A DNA stretch of 64,000 nucleotides. It comes from Iris pallida. Its lineage: Eukaryota > Streptophyta > Magnoliopsida > Asparagales > Iridaceae. The stretch spans positions 1-64,000 of the forward strand of contig JANAVB010004175.1 in NCBI GenBank assembly GCA_029216955.1. Direction: 5' to 3'. This document shows positions 1 to 11,682 of the stretch, one piece after another. The position numbers and the translations under genes are program-made. Below the pieces are notes generated by a model, which was not told where the DNA came from, made no database searches, and saw only the letters and a list, made by a program, of their open reading frames with translations. The first letter of the stretch is position 1. Every line of letters begins with the position of its first letter.

Positions 1-23
1 ATTAAGGAAAAACGCTCTGCTAA
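1..23 (+). CDS. ptsI: 3' end of ptsI (PTS enzyme I), partial
   Basis: The first 23 bases read as the last codons of enzyme I, ending near Lys-Glu-Lys-Thr-Leu-Cys and a TAA at 21-23, if one A is restored to the A-run at 8-13. E. coli enzyme I ends in a very similar EKTIC tail and lies directly before crr. Only the tail is in the window, so the call rests on this short match and on synteny. Confidence 0.55.
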
Positions 24-65
24 TCTGCATGATGCTGGCCCCAAATTACTGCTTAGGAGAAGATC

Positions 66-557
66 ATGGGTTTGTTTCTAAACTTTTTGGCGAAAAAACG
101 GATAGCGCTGGGACAATGACATCGTAGCGCCTCTGTCAGGCGAAATCGTCAACATTGAAGACGTACCAGATGTGGTGTTTGCAGAAAAATCGTGGGCGAC
201 GGTATTGCGAATCAGCCCAGCGGCAACAAATGGTTGCCCTGTTGATGGCACTATCGGTAAGATTTTTGAAACCAATCACGCTTTTTCGAATCGAATCAGA
301 CAATGGCATTGAGCTGTTCGTCCACTTCGGTATCGATACGGTTGAACTGAAAGGTGAAGGCTTCAAACGCATCGCTGAAGAAGGCCAGAAGGTCAAAAAA
401 GGCGACGTGGTTATCGAGTTCGACTGCCGTTGCTGGAAGAGAAAGCGAAATCAACCCTGACACCGTTGTCATCTCCAATATGATGAAATCAAGGAATTGA
501 TTAAGCTGACGGCCAGTCACCGTCGGCGAAACGCCGGTGATTCGCATCAGAAAGTAA
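66..557 (+). CDS. crr: PTS glucose-specific EIIA component (EIIAGlc)
   Basis: Cytoplasmic phosphocarrier of the glucose PTS: it takes phosphate from HPr, passes it to EIIBC-Glc, and controls adenylate cyclase and inducer exclusion. The translated parts match E. coli Crr throughout (APLSGEIVNIEDVPDVVFAE, FVHFGIDTVELKGEGFKRIA, a C-terminus close to VGETPVIRI). The FVHFG segment holds the phosphorylated His (His90 in E. coli). The start ATG follows a good AGGAG ribosome site, 43 bases after the ptsI stop. Several one-base shifts break the frame (near 85-125, 190-215, 420-480); length and both ends fit the family's usual 169 residues, so I read it as a normal gene with sequence errors. Confidence 0.9.
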
Positions 558-577
558 CGCATTCGTTCATAACATAA

Positions 578-600
578 CGGCACCCCGGGTGCCGTTTCGT
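578..600. terminator. Terminator between crr and the convergent sensor kinase
   Basis: A perfect 7-bp stem (578-584 with 588-594) with a 3-base CCG loop is followed by a T-rich tail on the plus strand. It lies 20 bases after crr and 24 bases from the stop of the convergent kinase, so it mainly closes pts-crr and may serve both. Confidence 0.7.
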
Positions 601-617
601 TTCTGCTGTATACCTGT

Positions 618-1955
618 TCAGGGCTGCCAGTGCGGCAAGCGCAGCGTCAGTTCCAGTCCGCCTTCTGGCCGGTTTCTTGCCTCGACCTCACCATGATGCG
701 CCAGCACCACCTTGCGCACGATAGCCAGTCCCAGACCATAACCTTTGCCCATCAGCGGCGATTAACCCGCACAAACGGGTTCAAAGATGCTGGAGAGTTT
801 CCTCCTCATCGACTCCTGGCCCCTGATCGCGCACCTGAATCACCAGCCACTGCTGTTCTGCGTGCAGATGAACATCAATCCGCTGCCCTGGCAGAGAGAA
901 GCCAGTGCGTTGCGTAACACATTTTCTGCTCCGCGCCGTATCAGCTCTGCATTGCCCCGCACGGTGTAACAGCCCGATCGTCGACCTGCAACTCTACCTT
1001 GCACGCCAGGGATCTGCGCTTCATAACGGACATCGGTAATAACCGCCTGCAGCAAGCCGGTCAGATCAAAATATTGCTCATCCGGGATGCTTTCATGCTC
1101 AGCCCGCGACAGTGTCAGCAGTTCACCGATCATCTTGTCCAGCCGACGCGCCTCTTCTTCATCAAATGCGATCAAGCGAACTGTTCACACTTTCTGGCGT
1201 CTGTCTGGCCAGCCCGGTCGCCAGCTGCAGTCGGGCCAGCGGTGAACGAAGCTCATGTGAGATATCATGCAACAGTTCTTCACGGCGCGCACCAGGGTAT
1301 CGAGCCGCTCGACCATGGCGTCAAAGGCTTCAGCGACGTTTGAGATCTCGTCGTGGCGCTTACGCATGATCGGAAACAGCCGCACGCTTAAATCGCCCTC
1401 AGCCACGCGGGAAAAATCCTTCCCGCAGCTGACGCATAGGTCGTCAGATTCCAGGCCAGCAGCAGACTGAACAGCAATCCCAACCGCCGGCGAAGAAAAC
1501 ATCGGCTCAGGAATATTCAGAAATTTGCGCGGCATCATGTTCAGCGTGCTGTCTTTACGCATGCCATCAAGGTCGTAGCGCAGCTGATAGGCTTTGCCAT
1601 CCGCGCCACGAACCCAGCGCACCACCCTTCAGGAAAGCGCCTCTGATATCCATGTTGCCGCTGTTTTCTGATTGCGACGGTTTTCTGTTGGTGACGTGGA
1701 AGAACTGCCGATCGCTGTTATCCCAGTCTGACAGCATCGCATTCAGCGCATCAGCCCGCCCCGCTCCAGCACGGACGCGGCGGAGGTCATCTGCAGATCC
1801 ACCAATACGACGGATAGCCACGAGTTCAGGCGGTTCATGCCGTTTACCGGAGAGCGTAAAGCCGAGCCAGATAAGCTGGCTCATGATGACAAAAACGAAT
1901 CCAGAAGCCGATAAAGATCTTCCAGAACATGCGTCCACGGTAAACTCTGTTTCAT
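618..1955 (-). CDS. Two-component sensor histidine kinase (CpxA-like)
   Basis: Membrane histidine kinase. Fragments in order on the minus strand: an N-terminal membrane segment (about 1850-1930), a variable periplasmic part, a HAMP-like stretch (FSRVAEGDLSVRLFPI, then AFDAMVERLDTLVRA), an H-box around 1220-1260 readable as DISHELRSPLARL-like across shifts, RLDKMIGELLTLSRAE, and a C-terminal ATPase domain ending at 618. The gene overlaps the upstream regulator by an ATGA junction (start 1955, regulator stop 1952), so the pair is translationally coupled. About 445 residues if repaired. HAMP and HisKA most resemble the CpxA/RstB group; the signal is unknown. In E. coli other genes occupy this slot between crr and cysM. 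Many one-base shifts. Confidence 0.75.
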
Positions 1956-2623
1956 CGAATACGGTAACCGATGCTGCGAACGGTTTCGATGTTGATGCTG
2001 TCAGCGGTTAATGCACTGAGCTTCTGACGAATGTTACTGATATGTACATCGACGCTGCGGTCATAGCTTCACGCGGACGACCGAGTCCCTTTTCAGAGAG
2101 CTCATCTTTTGACACCACTCTGTCCGGCGCACGCAGCAGCAGATCCAGCAGATTAATTCCGACGCCGTCAGATCAAAGGTTTTACCCTGCCATTCGCTGA
2201 TGCGGGTGGCGGGATTAAGCATCAGCTCCCCCAGCGCAGCGGCTCTCTGGCATCTGGCTGCGGCCTGCTCTCGAAACGGCGTAATACGGCGCGCAGTCGC
2301 GCCACCAGCTCACGGGGATAGCAGGGCTTGGGCATATAGTCATCCGCGCCCATTTCCAGACCGATCACGCGATCAATATTATCGCCTTTGGCGGTGAGCA
2401 TAATCACCGTATCCGGCTGTTCTGGCGCACCTGACGCAACACATCAATGCCGCTCATGTCGGGCAGCATAATGTCCAGAATCATGGCGGTGAACTCTCCC
2501 GATAACGCGCCCTGCACGCCAGCGCTGCCGGTCAGAACCAGCTGAGCATCAAACCCTTCCCCGATCAGGTACTGGCTTAACATCGTGCCTAATTCAATCA
2601 TCATCAACAAGCAAAATTTTCAT
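1952..2623 (-). CDS. OmpR-family response regulator (CpxR-like)
   Basis: DNA-binding partner of the downstream kinase. It opens with a [12 protein letters not shown] acidic pocket (about 2590-2620), then [21 protein letters not shown] with the phospho-acceptor Asp (about 2470-2500), VIMLTAKGD, and the Lys-Pro of DDYMPKP. The C-terminal winged helix has [17 protein letters not shown] and [10 protein letters not shown] motifs (about 1955-2200), typical of OmpR/PhoB proteins and closest to CpxR. ATG at 2623 with AGAGAG upstream. Roughly 225 codons, the usual length, broken by several one-base shifts. True cpxR lies beside cpxA elsewhere in enterobacteria, so I give no symbol. Confidence 0.8.
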
Positions 2624-2734
2624 GGTTATCTCTCTGGAGAATTGCCGCTATTTTGTCCCTGTGCTGAACATTCGCGCAGCCTGATTTACGCGATCCTTAC
2701 AGATTCAGTCTATCTGGCACCGAAAATTGGGGTT

Positions 2735-2771
2735 AAAAAAGGCCTGTGGGCAGTTAATGCGCGCACAGGCC
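2735..2771 (-). terminator. Terminator of the cysM transcript
   Basis: Stem GGCCTGTG at 2741-2748 pairs with 2764-2771; on the minus strand it is followed by a run of six T (2740 down to 2735). It lies 21 bases past the cysM stop. The rest of 2624-2734 should hold the promoter of the response regulator; I see no clear -35/-10 pair. Confidence 0.75.
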
Positions 2772-2791
2772 TGATTCCGCATCAGCAGAGG

Positions 2792-3673
<882 letters not shown>

Positions 3674-3751
3674 GGTGCGGTTCCTGGCATCTTACAAAAG
3701 ATGCGAAAAAAAGGCGGGGTGACACTCCCGCCCGGTATTGAAGAGAAAATA

Positions 3752-4824
3752 TCAGGCGCTTTGTGCAAAGGCAACTGCACGCAGTGGCGTATCGCCCTTA
3801 TAGAGACGCGCCTGCTGCAAGCCAATAAACAGACGCTCGCCGCGAATCGGCGCTGCCTGCTCACCTTCAAACCCACCGAGACCGGCTCGCTCTGCCAGCC
3901 GACAGGCTGGACGACCAGCTGCCAGAAGTGTCCACGCGGGCTCACTTCCAGCACCTGAACCGGCAGCGGGGTTTCCAGGCTGCTACGGCGTGAAACGTCG
4001 ATTTCCCACGGACGCAGGAAAAGCTCAACCGCGCCCTGGTGGGCCGAGGTATAGCCCAGCGGCCAGTGATGCGCGCCAACATGGAACTGTGATCCCTGAA
4101 TCTCGCCATCAAGCGGTTCACCTCACCCAGGAATTCCAGCACAAAACGGGTCGCCGGATCGCGCCACACATCTGGCGTGCCGACCTGTTCAATGTTGCCC
4201 TGGCTCATCACCACCACGCGATCCGCGACTTCCATCGCCTCTTCCTGTCGTGGGTGACAAACACGCTGGTGAATTTCAGCTCTTCATGCAGCTGACGCAG
4301 CCAGCGGCGCAGCTCTTTACGTACCTGAGCATCCAGCGCGCCAAAGGGTTCATCCAGCAGCAGAATTTGTGGTTCAACCGCTAACGCACGCGCCAGCGCC
4401 ACCGCTGTTTCTGGCCGCCCGACAGCTGTGCCGGAAAGCGATTCGCCAGATGGGCCAGCTGCACCATCTCCAGCAGACGGGTAACACGCTGTTTGATCTC
4501 CGCCGTTGAAGGACGCTCACGACGTGGCAGCACGGTCGGCCAAAGGCGATGTTGTCGAATACCGTCATATACGGAACAGCGCGTAGTGCTGGAAGACAAA
4601 ACCGACCTGACGATCGCGCGCATGCAGGCGGCTGACATCGTTACCATGAAAACGGATTTGACCGCTGTTGATGCTCCAGCCCGGCAATAGCGCAGCAGCG
4701 TGGTTTTACCGAGCCTGACGGGCCAAGCAGCGCCACCATTTCACCCGAGGCAATATCCAGAGATATCGTTCAGCACCGATGTGCGACCAAAGGATTTGTT
4801 GATCTTGTTAATCTCAATGCTCAT
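3752..4824 (-). CDS. cysA: Sulfate/thiosulfate ABC transporter ATP-binding protein
   Basis: ATPase of the CysPUWA sulfate/thiosulfate importer. It starts [15 protein letters not shown] at 4824; the Walker A region lies near 4695-4720. Signature (LSGGQKQR, about 4405-4430) and Walker [21 protein letters not shown] (about 4320-4370) are readable, followed by [14 protein letters not shown] and [13 protein letters not shown]. The C-terminal regulatory domain ends AVAFAQSA. The start overlaps the end of cysW by 11 bases (4814-4824), a sign of coupled translation. About 357 residues against 365 in E. coli; shifts at several points, including the Q-loop and Walker A regions. Confidence 0.93.
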
Positions 4825-5684
4825 GATTTCCCTCCTGTTGCAGGCGTTTGTGCTGTTGCTCTAAACGCCACTGCACAATACTTTTCAGAAACAGCGTCAC
4901 AATTGCCATCAGGGTTAACAGGGCGGCCGCGGTGAACGCGCCAACGGTGTTGTAGTCCTGATGCAATAATTCAACCTGAAGCGGTAACGTGTAGGTCTCA
5001 CCGCGAATCGATCCCGATACCACCGAGACCGCACCAAATTCACCAATCGCACGGGCGTTGGTCAGCACGATGCCATACAGCAGCGCCCAGCGAATGTTCG
5101 GCAGCGTTACGCGGCGGAACATCTGCCAGCCAGAGGCGCCCAGCAAACACCGCCGCTTCATCTTCGTGACTGCCCTGACTCGCATCATCACCGGGACCAG
5201 TTCGCGTACCACAAACGGACAGGTCACAACACCGTCGCCAGCACCATACCAGGCCAGGCAAACATAATCTGGATGTTATGCGCATCCAGCCAGCCGCCTG
5301 CCGGGCCATTAACGCCCCAGAACAGCAGATACATCAGACCGGCCCGACCGGGGACACGGCAAAAGGAATATCAAACAGGGTCAGCAGCAACTGACGACCC
5401 GGGAAGGTAAAGCGCGTCACCCCAGGCGAGCAGCGTGCCGAACACCAGGTTAACCGGTACGGTGATCAGCGCCACCATCACGGTCAGCCAGATGGCGTGC
5501 AGCATGTCCGGGTCTGCCAGATGCTGAGGGCGACAATCAGCCCTGATTCAGCGCTTCCCAGAAGATGGAGGCCATCGGCACCACCAGCAGCAGAATCGAG
5601 ATCAGCGCGCCGATACCAATCAGCAGCCTTGCCCCAGTTCACTGGCTGACGAGCAGCGTGATTAATTTGTGAAACCTCAGCCAT
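4814..5684 (-). CDS. cysW: Sulfate/thiosulfate ABC transporter permease CysW
   Basis: Inner-membrane permease subunit partnering CysU. It begins MAEVSQI at 5684, where the cysU stop TAA shares a base with the ATG (TAATG). The conserved C-terminal half is clear: TCPFVVRELVPVM, LLGASGWQMFRRVTLPNIRW, VLTNARAIGEFGAVSVVSGS (the EAA loop that contacts CysA), and LMAIVTLFLKSIVQWRLEQQ. Length near the family's 291 residues once shifts are allowed for. Frame breaks cluster at 5150-5240 and 5340-5640. Confidence 0.93.
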
Positions 5685-6519
5685 TAGTGACCTCCCAGAC
5701 GACGGCCAAGCGGCTCTGTAATGTGTTAATCGCAAAATAACAGAATCAGCGATGCCGCCAGGATCACCGAGGCGATGCGCTGGCCGCCGGATAGTCGAAC
5801 TCCTGCAGCCGACAAAAAATCATCAGTGAGGTGACTTCCGTTTTCCAGGCGATGTTACCGGCAATAAAGATCACCGCACCAAATTCACCCAGGCTGCGGG
5901 TAAAGGAGAGCGCAGTCCCGGCCAGCAGCGCCGGTGCCACTTCCGGCAACACACACGCGGCGGAAGCTCTGCCACGGCGTGGCACCCAGCGTTTCGGCCG
6001 CCTCTTCATACTCCGGACCTAACTCTTCAGCACCGGCTGTACGGTACGCACCACAAACGGAATGCTGGTAAAGGCCATGGCGATGGCGATACCAATCCAG
6101 GTGTAGGAAATTTTGATGTCGAACTGGGCGAACCACTGTCCATACCAGCCGTTGACCGAAAAGAGTCCGGCCAGGGTCAGACCTGCCACCGCCGTAGGCA
6201 GTGCAAATGGCAGATCCATCAGGCCATCCCCAGCGTCCGGCCCGGAAAACGTAACGGGTCAGGATCCATGCCATGAGCATGCCGAATACCGCATTAAACA
6301 GTGAGGCGACGCCTGCAGAGAGCAGCGTTACTTTATAGGCGGCAATCAGCTGCGGATTGGTCACCACATCCCAGTACTGTTGCAGCGTCCATCTGCGACA
6401 GCTGCATGATCACCGCGCTGATAGGCAGCAGCAGAATCAGACAGGTAAAGAGCAGACTGGTTGCCGAGGCTGAGACCAAAGCCGGGCAACACACGTTTTC
6501 TGGCTGGCTGCAAAAACAT
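5684..6519 (-). CDS. cysU: Sulfate/thiosulfate ABC transporter permease CysU (CysT)
   Basis: Inner-membrane permease. Readable blocks: KRVLPGFGLSLG at the start (about 6470-6519), NPQLIAAYKVTLLSAGVASL, MDLPFALPTAVAGLTLAGLF, IAMAFTSIPFVVRTVQPVL, then ELGPEYEEAAETLGATPWQS (EAA-loop region), and FTRSLGEFGAVIFIAGNIAW. All match E. coli CysT. The start overlaps the cysP stop as TAATG at 6519, so the whole operon is coupled. About 278 residues expected; several shifts. Confidence 0.93.
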
Positions 6520-7520
6520 TATCCGCGCCCCGCCGCTAACAATTTATCGAGTTCACCGCCGCTGACGAAGTGCGTCTTCATCACCTTATCCCAGCCGCCA
6601 AACGCCTCTTCCACCCGGAACAGGCTGGTCTGCGGGAAGCGATCTTTCTGCTCCGCCATCAGCTGTGCATTGTTCACGCGATAGTAGTAGTGAGTAATAA
6701 TATTCTCGCTTCAGGCGTGTAGAGATAGTTTCAGATAAGCGCTGGCCGCATCAGCGGTTTTATGGTCGCGACGTTTTTATCCACCCATGCCCCGGAAACT
6801 CCGCCAGAATGTTGGTTTTCGGCACCACCACTTCAGACTCATCTTTGCCGTACTGGTTGCGGATGTTATTCACTTCGACTCAAAGCTAATTAATACGTCG
6901 CCCAGGCCACGCTCAGCAAAGGTCGTGGTCGCACCGCGACCGCCGGTGTCGACACTTCAACGTTTTTCAGGAATTGCGTCATAAAGGCACGGGTTTTGGC
7001 CTGATCGCCCCCGCCGCTTTATCCGCTGCGCCCCAGGCGGCCAGATAGGTAGCGGCCATTACCGGAAGTTTTCGGATTCGGGAAATCAGCTTCACATCAC
7101 TGCGGGTCAAATCTGACCATCGTGAATCTGTTTTGGATTTCCTTTGCGCACAGAAACGCCATGGTGGAGTAGAAAGGCGAGCTGTTATTCGGCAGACGGC
7201 TTTCCATTCTGCGGCAATCAGGTTGCCTTTATCGTGCAGCACCTGCACATCCGTAACCTGATTGTACGTGACGACATCCGCGCGCACCCTGCAGGATAGC
7301 CAGCGCCTGCTCGATGAACCGGCGTGCGACATCTAATGGTCAGTGGATCGCCGGGATGGCTGGCATCCCACTGTTTAACGAAGGGAGCATTCAGGGCGAC
7401 AAACAGCTCCCGCGAAACATCGTAAGAGCTATTAAGAAGTTTCAGTGGCATTGCTGCGCCGGCCAGGCTCAGCGACAACGCGATACCGCTCACGATTTTT
7501 TTCATCGCTTGTAATGTCAT
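6519..7520 (-). CDS. cysP: Thiosulfate-binding periplasmic protein
   Basis: First gene of cysPUWA: the periplasmic receptor for thiosulfate and sulfate. N-terminal signal peptide [20 protein letters not shown], then [52 protein letters not shown], and a C-terminal [19 protein letters not shown] end at 6519. ATG at 7520 follows AGGGTG; an internal Met (MKK) is a second possible start. Length fits the E. coli protein (338 residues). Shifts occur through the middle (6560-7330). The gene stands at the head of the operon, so it should be under CysB control, an inference from the family. Confidence 0.9.
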
Positions 7521-7766
7521 TTGGCACCCTGAAAAAGTTTGATGCGGATCTCACCCGCTGATGCACCAGTTTATTTAACTCAGTGAAAACCATAACGTTT
7601 TATATATCGTTTGATGATTTCAAAGTCGAAAAAAGCATAAGACGACGGCACTGTTTATGCAGAAATCAGCAAAAGCCGATGGGGAAAGGAACCCCGTGCC
7701 GCATGCTCCGGCAAGGGTTGGGAGGCTCAGCGGCCGCCTGACGGGCGGCGCGCTGAAGACGAGGAA
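7521..7766 (-). promoter_or_regulatory. cysP: Upstream region of cysP; hairpin after yfeY
   Basis: These 246 bases separate cysP from the yfeY stop. The part next to cysP (7560-7640) is AT-rich with a TATATA tract (about 7597-7606) and is the natural place for a CysB-dependent promoter; I cannot define the hexamers. An imperfect GC-rich hairpin (about 7729-7757, CCGCC and GGCGG arms) lies just after yfeY and could end its transcript, though no T-run follows. No gene seen. Confidence 0.35.
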
Positions 7767-8375
7767 TTAACGCTGCCAACATCTGCTGATTTTCCAGCTT
7801 TTCAGCGTATCGTCGAGGGCATTAATCCCTCCGGCCCATGCCAGTCACCCTGATAAACATAGTCAGATGCTGACTTCCAGGCGCACGCAGCCACGTCACG
7901 CGCATCGGTGCCGCTGGCTAAGGTGCAGTTGTCGAAGGCTTTGCTGAACTTATACTGAAGACATCACCTACTTTGCTGCCATCGCTGCTGGCGATTGCGC
8001 TGTCCATGACCTCAATACGTTCGACCTGCGACTGCCCGTAAAATCACCAGCTTAACGTTGCCATCATCCAGCGCCCTGCCAGAAAGAGACCACCTGACCG
8101 TTCTGGCTGCGCATGCCCTGACGCAGGCTATAGTCACCGTTCAGTCCGGCATTAATCGGTCCTCTTTCATGGCGGTCGAGGCAGTTAACCACCCACGCCC
8201 TGTTCAGTCGCGGTTCATCGAGGAACCGAACCAGTTTCCACGGCAGCGCCGAAGACCAGTGATACGTCAGCGGATTCCCCAGCTTGCCTGCTGGCTGCTG
8301 TCAGCGCCGGAACCCGAACTGGCACAGCCCTCAGTACAACGGCGGCGATCAGTAGCGTGGAACGAACACTTTCAT
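7767..8375 (-). CDS. yfeY: RpoE-regulated lipoprotein YfeY (DUF1131)
   Basis: Outer-membrane lipoprotein of unknown function. The N-terminus reads as a hydrophobic signal with a lipobox Ser-Gly-Cys followed by Ala-Ser-Ser-Gly (about 8310-8340, across one shift). Later segments fit DUF1131: GDYSLRQGMRSQNGQVVSFW (about 8090-8150), ERIEVMDSAIASSDGSKVGD, and near the end GDWHGPEGLMP and TLKSWKISRCWQR. ATG 8375, TAA 7767; about 202 codons. It follows yfeZ and ypeA in the same order as E. coli. At least five one-base shifts make the frame unreadable without comparison, so I am sure of the family but not of every residue. Confidence 0.75.
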
Positions 8376-8440
8376 GAGAACTCCTGTAAATGCGATGCCG
8401 GAAAGGCGGAACTGATTGGAGTCGCAAAGCGACAAAAAGT

Positions 8441-8907
8441 TTAGTGAAGATGATGTTCGGGCAGAAAGCAGTCGCGACAGCGGCGGCTGGATTGCAGCCA
8501 ATCAGGGCCAGCAGGTCAAAGAGCGTCAGCAGCAATGGCAGCGGTGAGGTGAGCAGATCGCCCTGCACAAACTGCATTCCCTGCCAGAGCAGATTCACCA
8601 GCAGCGACAGCGCCAGCACGCTGCGCCAGTGCTGCCAGAGTCGCGGCAGTCGGGTGCGATAGCCGGTCAGCAGCAGGCCCGCCAGCGCCGGTAAACCCAG
8701 CGCAAGGCCGATCCAGAACGCCTGACGATCCGGATAGAACAGCGCCAGCAGATCGTTGCCCTGCTGCCGTGACGCCCCGGCCATTACCAGCAGCAGCCAG
8801 GTCCGCGCCTGGAGTAACAGGATCAGCCAAAAAAGAAACGGCAGCCGCAGCTGCCCTCTGGCGTCATACTCGTCCGGCAGATAGCCCGGTGACGGCTTAG
8901 TATTCAC
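8441..8907 (-). CDS. yfeZ: Inner-membrane protein YfeZ (DUF2919)
   Basis: Small multi-pass membrane protein of unknown role. It reads YDARGQLRLPFLFWLILLLQ, ARTWLLLVMAGASRQQGNDL, LLALFYPDRQAFW, then hydrophobic spans to about 8510, the pattern of E. coli YfeZ. The start (8907) overlaps the ypeA stop by 11 bases. Near the end one T seems lost (around 8490-8495), which would push the frame through yfeY to 8215; with it restored the protein stops at 8441, about 155 residues, as in the family. Otherwise unbroken. Confidence 0.8.
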
Positions 8908-9316
8908 GATCTTCGATCAGACGTTTACCAAACAGCAGCGCATCGACCGGCTCATAATCAAGCTTCTCATAGAACGCCACCACCTGATCATTCTCTTCAC
9001 GGATCATCAGATGCAGTTTCGGACAGCCGCGCGCGATGAGCTTCTTCTCCAGACGGTTCATCACGCATTCGCAAAGCCGCGTCCCTGATAGTCGGGATGC
9101 ACGGCCAGATAGTAAGCCGCGCCGCGATGCATCATAGCCGCCCATCAGTGTGCCAACGACCACGCCGCCACTTCAGCGACCAGAAAGAGATCGGGGTCGT
9201 GATTCATTTTGCGTTCGATATCCAGCTCAGGACGTTCCATGGCCGTAACAAATCGCAACGTTCCCATAAGGTGATCACTTCTTCAAAATCTTCCTGGCGG
9301 AAGGCGCGGATTCCAT
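8897..9316 (-). CDS. ypeA: GNAT-family acetyltransferase YpeA
   Basis: Cytoplasmic GCN5-type N-acetyltransferase; substrate unknown. [20 protein letters not shown] begins the fold, [10 protein letters not shown] marks the central strands, and [20 protein letters not shown] the acetyl-CoA-binding part; it ends [14 protein letters not shown] 9316 would give MEIRAFRQ if one A is restored (the sequence has GGAATCC where GGAAATCC is expected). About 140 residues, the usual 141. Shifts also at about 9090-9130 and 9215. Last base pairs overlap yfeZ. Confidence 0.85.
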
Positions 9317-9521
9317 CTTCTTTACCTGCAAATAAGCACAATTTGCTGATTATCACGCATTCTCTGCCGCACCAACCCTCCATGACGGGCGACAAATAAA
9401 AAAAGCGCAAATTTACTGTTCGCGACCTGCAATACAAAGTATGCCCTGAAATGGTTCTGTGATCGCAGGCAGCAGCCCCTTAGGCTATAACACCGGCAAG
9501 ATTCTGTTACCGGACCCGCAC

Positions 9522-10415
9522 ATGCACCTGCTTAAACGTTTGATTCATCGCCGTCAGTTACTGCTTTCCGGGCTGGCTCTGGCCATTCTATCGCCGCGCG
9601 CGGTTCAGGCTAAAGAGCAGTCTGCACTTACTGGTGCAAATCGTCACTCGCGCCCTGCCCCGCCCGCAAGAACGGGAACGTATCGTGATGATCGACCCCG
9701 GTCACGGCGGCATCGACTCTGGTGCCGTGGCGAAGAGGGTTCAGAAGAGAACACATCGTGCTGGAGATGCCGGTAACGGCAGCGTCAGCTACAGAGCCAT
9801 CCGCGCATAGAAGTGCGTCTGACCGCGACAGCGACCACTTTATTCCGCTCTATCAGCGGGTGGAGATCGCCCACCAGCACGGCGCAGATCTCTTTTGTCG
9901 ATTCATGCCGACGGTTTTACCAGTCCCGATGCCAGCGGTGCCTCGGTGTTTGCGCTCTCTAATCGCGGTGCCAGCAGCTCGATGGCGCGTTATCTGTCAC
10001 AGCGGGGAGAACGATGCGACAAGCTGGTGGCGTGAAAGCGCAGCAGCAGGATCACTATCTGCAGCAGATTCCTGTTCGATCTGGTGCGACGGACACCATC
10101 AAAACAGCCTGACGCTGGCAAGCATGTACTGGATCAGACCTCCGGTTCATCATCTTCACAGCAGCACACCGAGCAGGCTGCCTTCGCGGTACTCAAGTCA
10201 CCGTCGATCCCCTCGGTATGGTCGAGACCTCCTTTTACCAATCCGCGTGAAGAGCAGCTGCTTGGCACCACCGCGTTTCGCCAGAAAACGCCTCAGCTAT
10301 TGCCAGCGGCATCGTCAATTACTTTGATGAGTTTGATCGCCGCACGCCTGATGCGTGTCGCCGTTCAGGCCGTGCGACTCGCCGCACTCATGCAGCGGCG
10401 CGGTTTTGCGTATAA
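9522..10415 (+). CDS. amiA: N-acetylmuramoyl-L-alanine amidase AmiA
   Basis: Periplasmic zinc amidase that splits septal peptidoglycan during division. The N-terminus has a twin-arginine signal (HRRQLLLSGLALAIL, ending Val-Gln-Ala), as expected for this Tat substrate. The zinc motif DPGHGGIDSGA lies near 9693-9725; further on, FIPLYQRVEIAHQHGADLF, ALSNRGASS, LHSSTPSRL/TEQAAF, AVLKSPSIPSVW and NYFDEFD match AmiA. ATG 9522, TAA 10413-10415. hemF follows after 33 bases, as in E. coli. Several one-base shifts (about 9690-9760, 9800, 9905, 10010-10060, 10220). Confidence 0.88.
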
Positions 10416-10448
10416 TCGCGTCAGACTTTGACAAACCATAAGCGAAAA

Positions 10449-11330
<882 letters not shown>

Positions 11331-11682
11331 ACCTGCCATTCCTGATCGTTTCGCCGCTGCAGCGCGGGTCTCAACCCGCGCTGCGCTTACCTCTCGCCTG
11401 ATCGGCCTCTTCTTTTGACAGGGCACAGATTGCTACACGTGTGGCCTGCGTCATTCCTCCTGACTGCTATGCTTATGGGTGGAATATGGCGCACCCCACG
11501 GTTCACCATGACGGCTCCTTCGCACCGCCTCGCAGCGCAACAATCAGAGAAACCGCATGTTCATCAGAAACTCTCTGTTGCAATGTTTGGGTTCGCGTTC
11601 CCGGTAGCAGACATGCCACAGACCGCGCGAGGCCTGAGGTGCCCCCTGTTCGCTTTCATTTTTCTTTTCAAGGAGTTTAGAG
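11331..11682. other. Gene-free spacer hemF-talA with a strong hairpin
   Basis: A perfect 10-bp stem (11360-11369 with 11374-11383, loop CTCA) lies just after hemF and probably ends amiA-hemF transcription, although only a weak T-rich tract follows (about 11408-11418). The other 300 bases show no credible reading frame and no recognisable RNA. The last bases hold the talA ribosome site (AAGGAG at about 11670-11675); the talA promoter should be here but I cannot place it. Confidence 0.5.

Noticed and set aside
66..557. crr and other broken genes as true pseudogenes
   Set aside because: Ends, order and length are normal and the lesions are single-base, largely in homopolymers, spread over essential genes too.
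8215..8440. Extended C-terminus of YfeZ reaching into yfeY
   Set aside because: It results from one missing T near 8492; the restored frame stops at 8441 as in the family.
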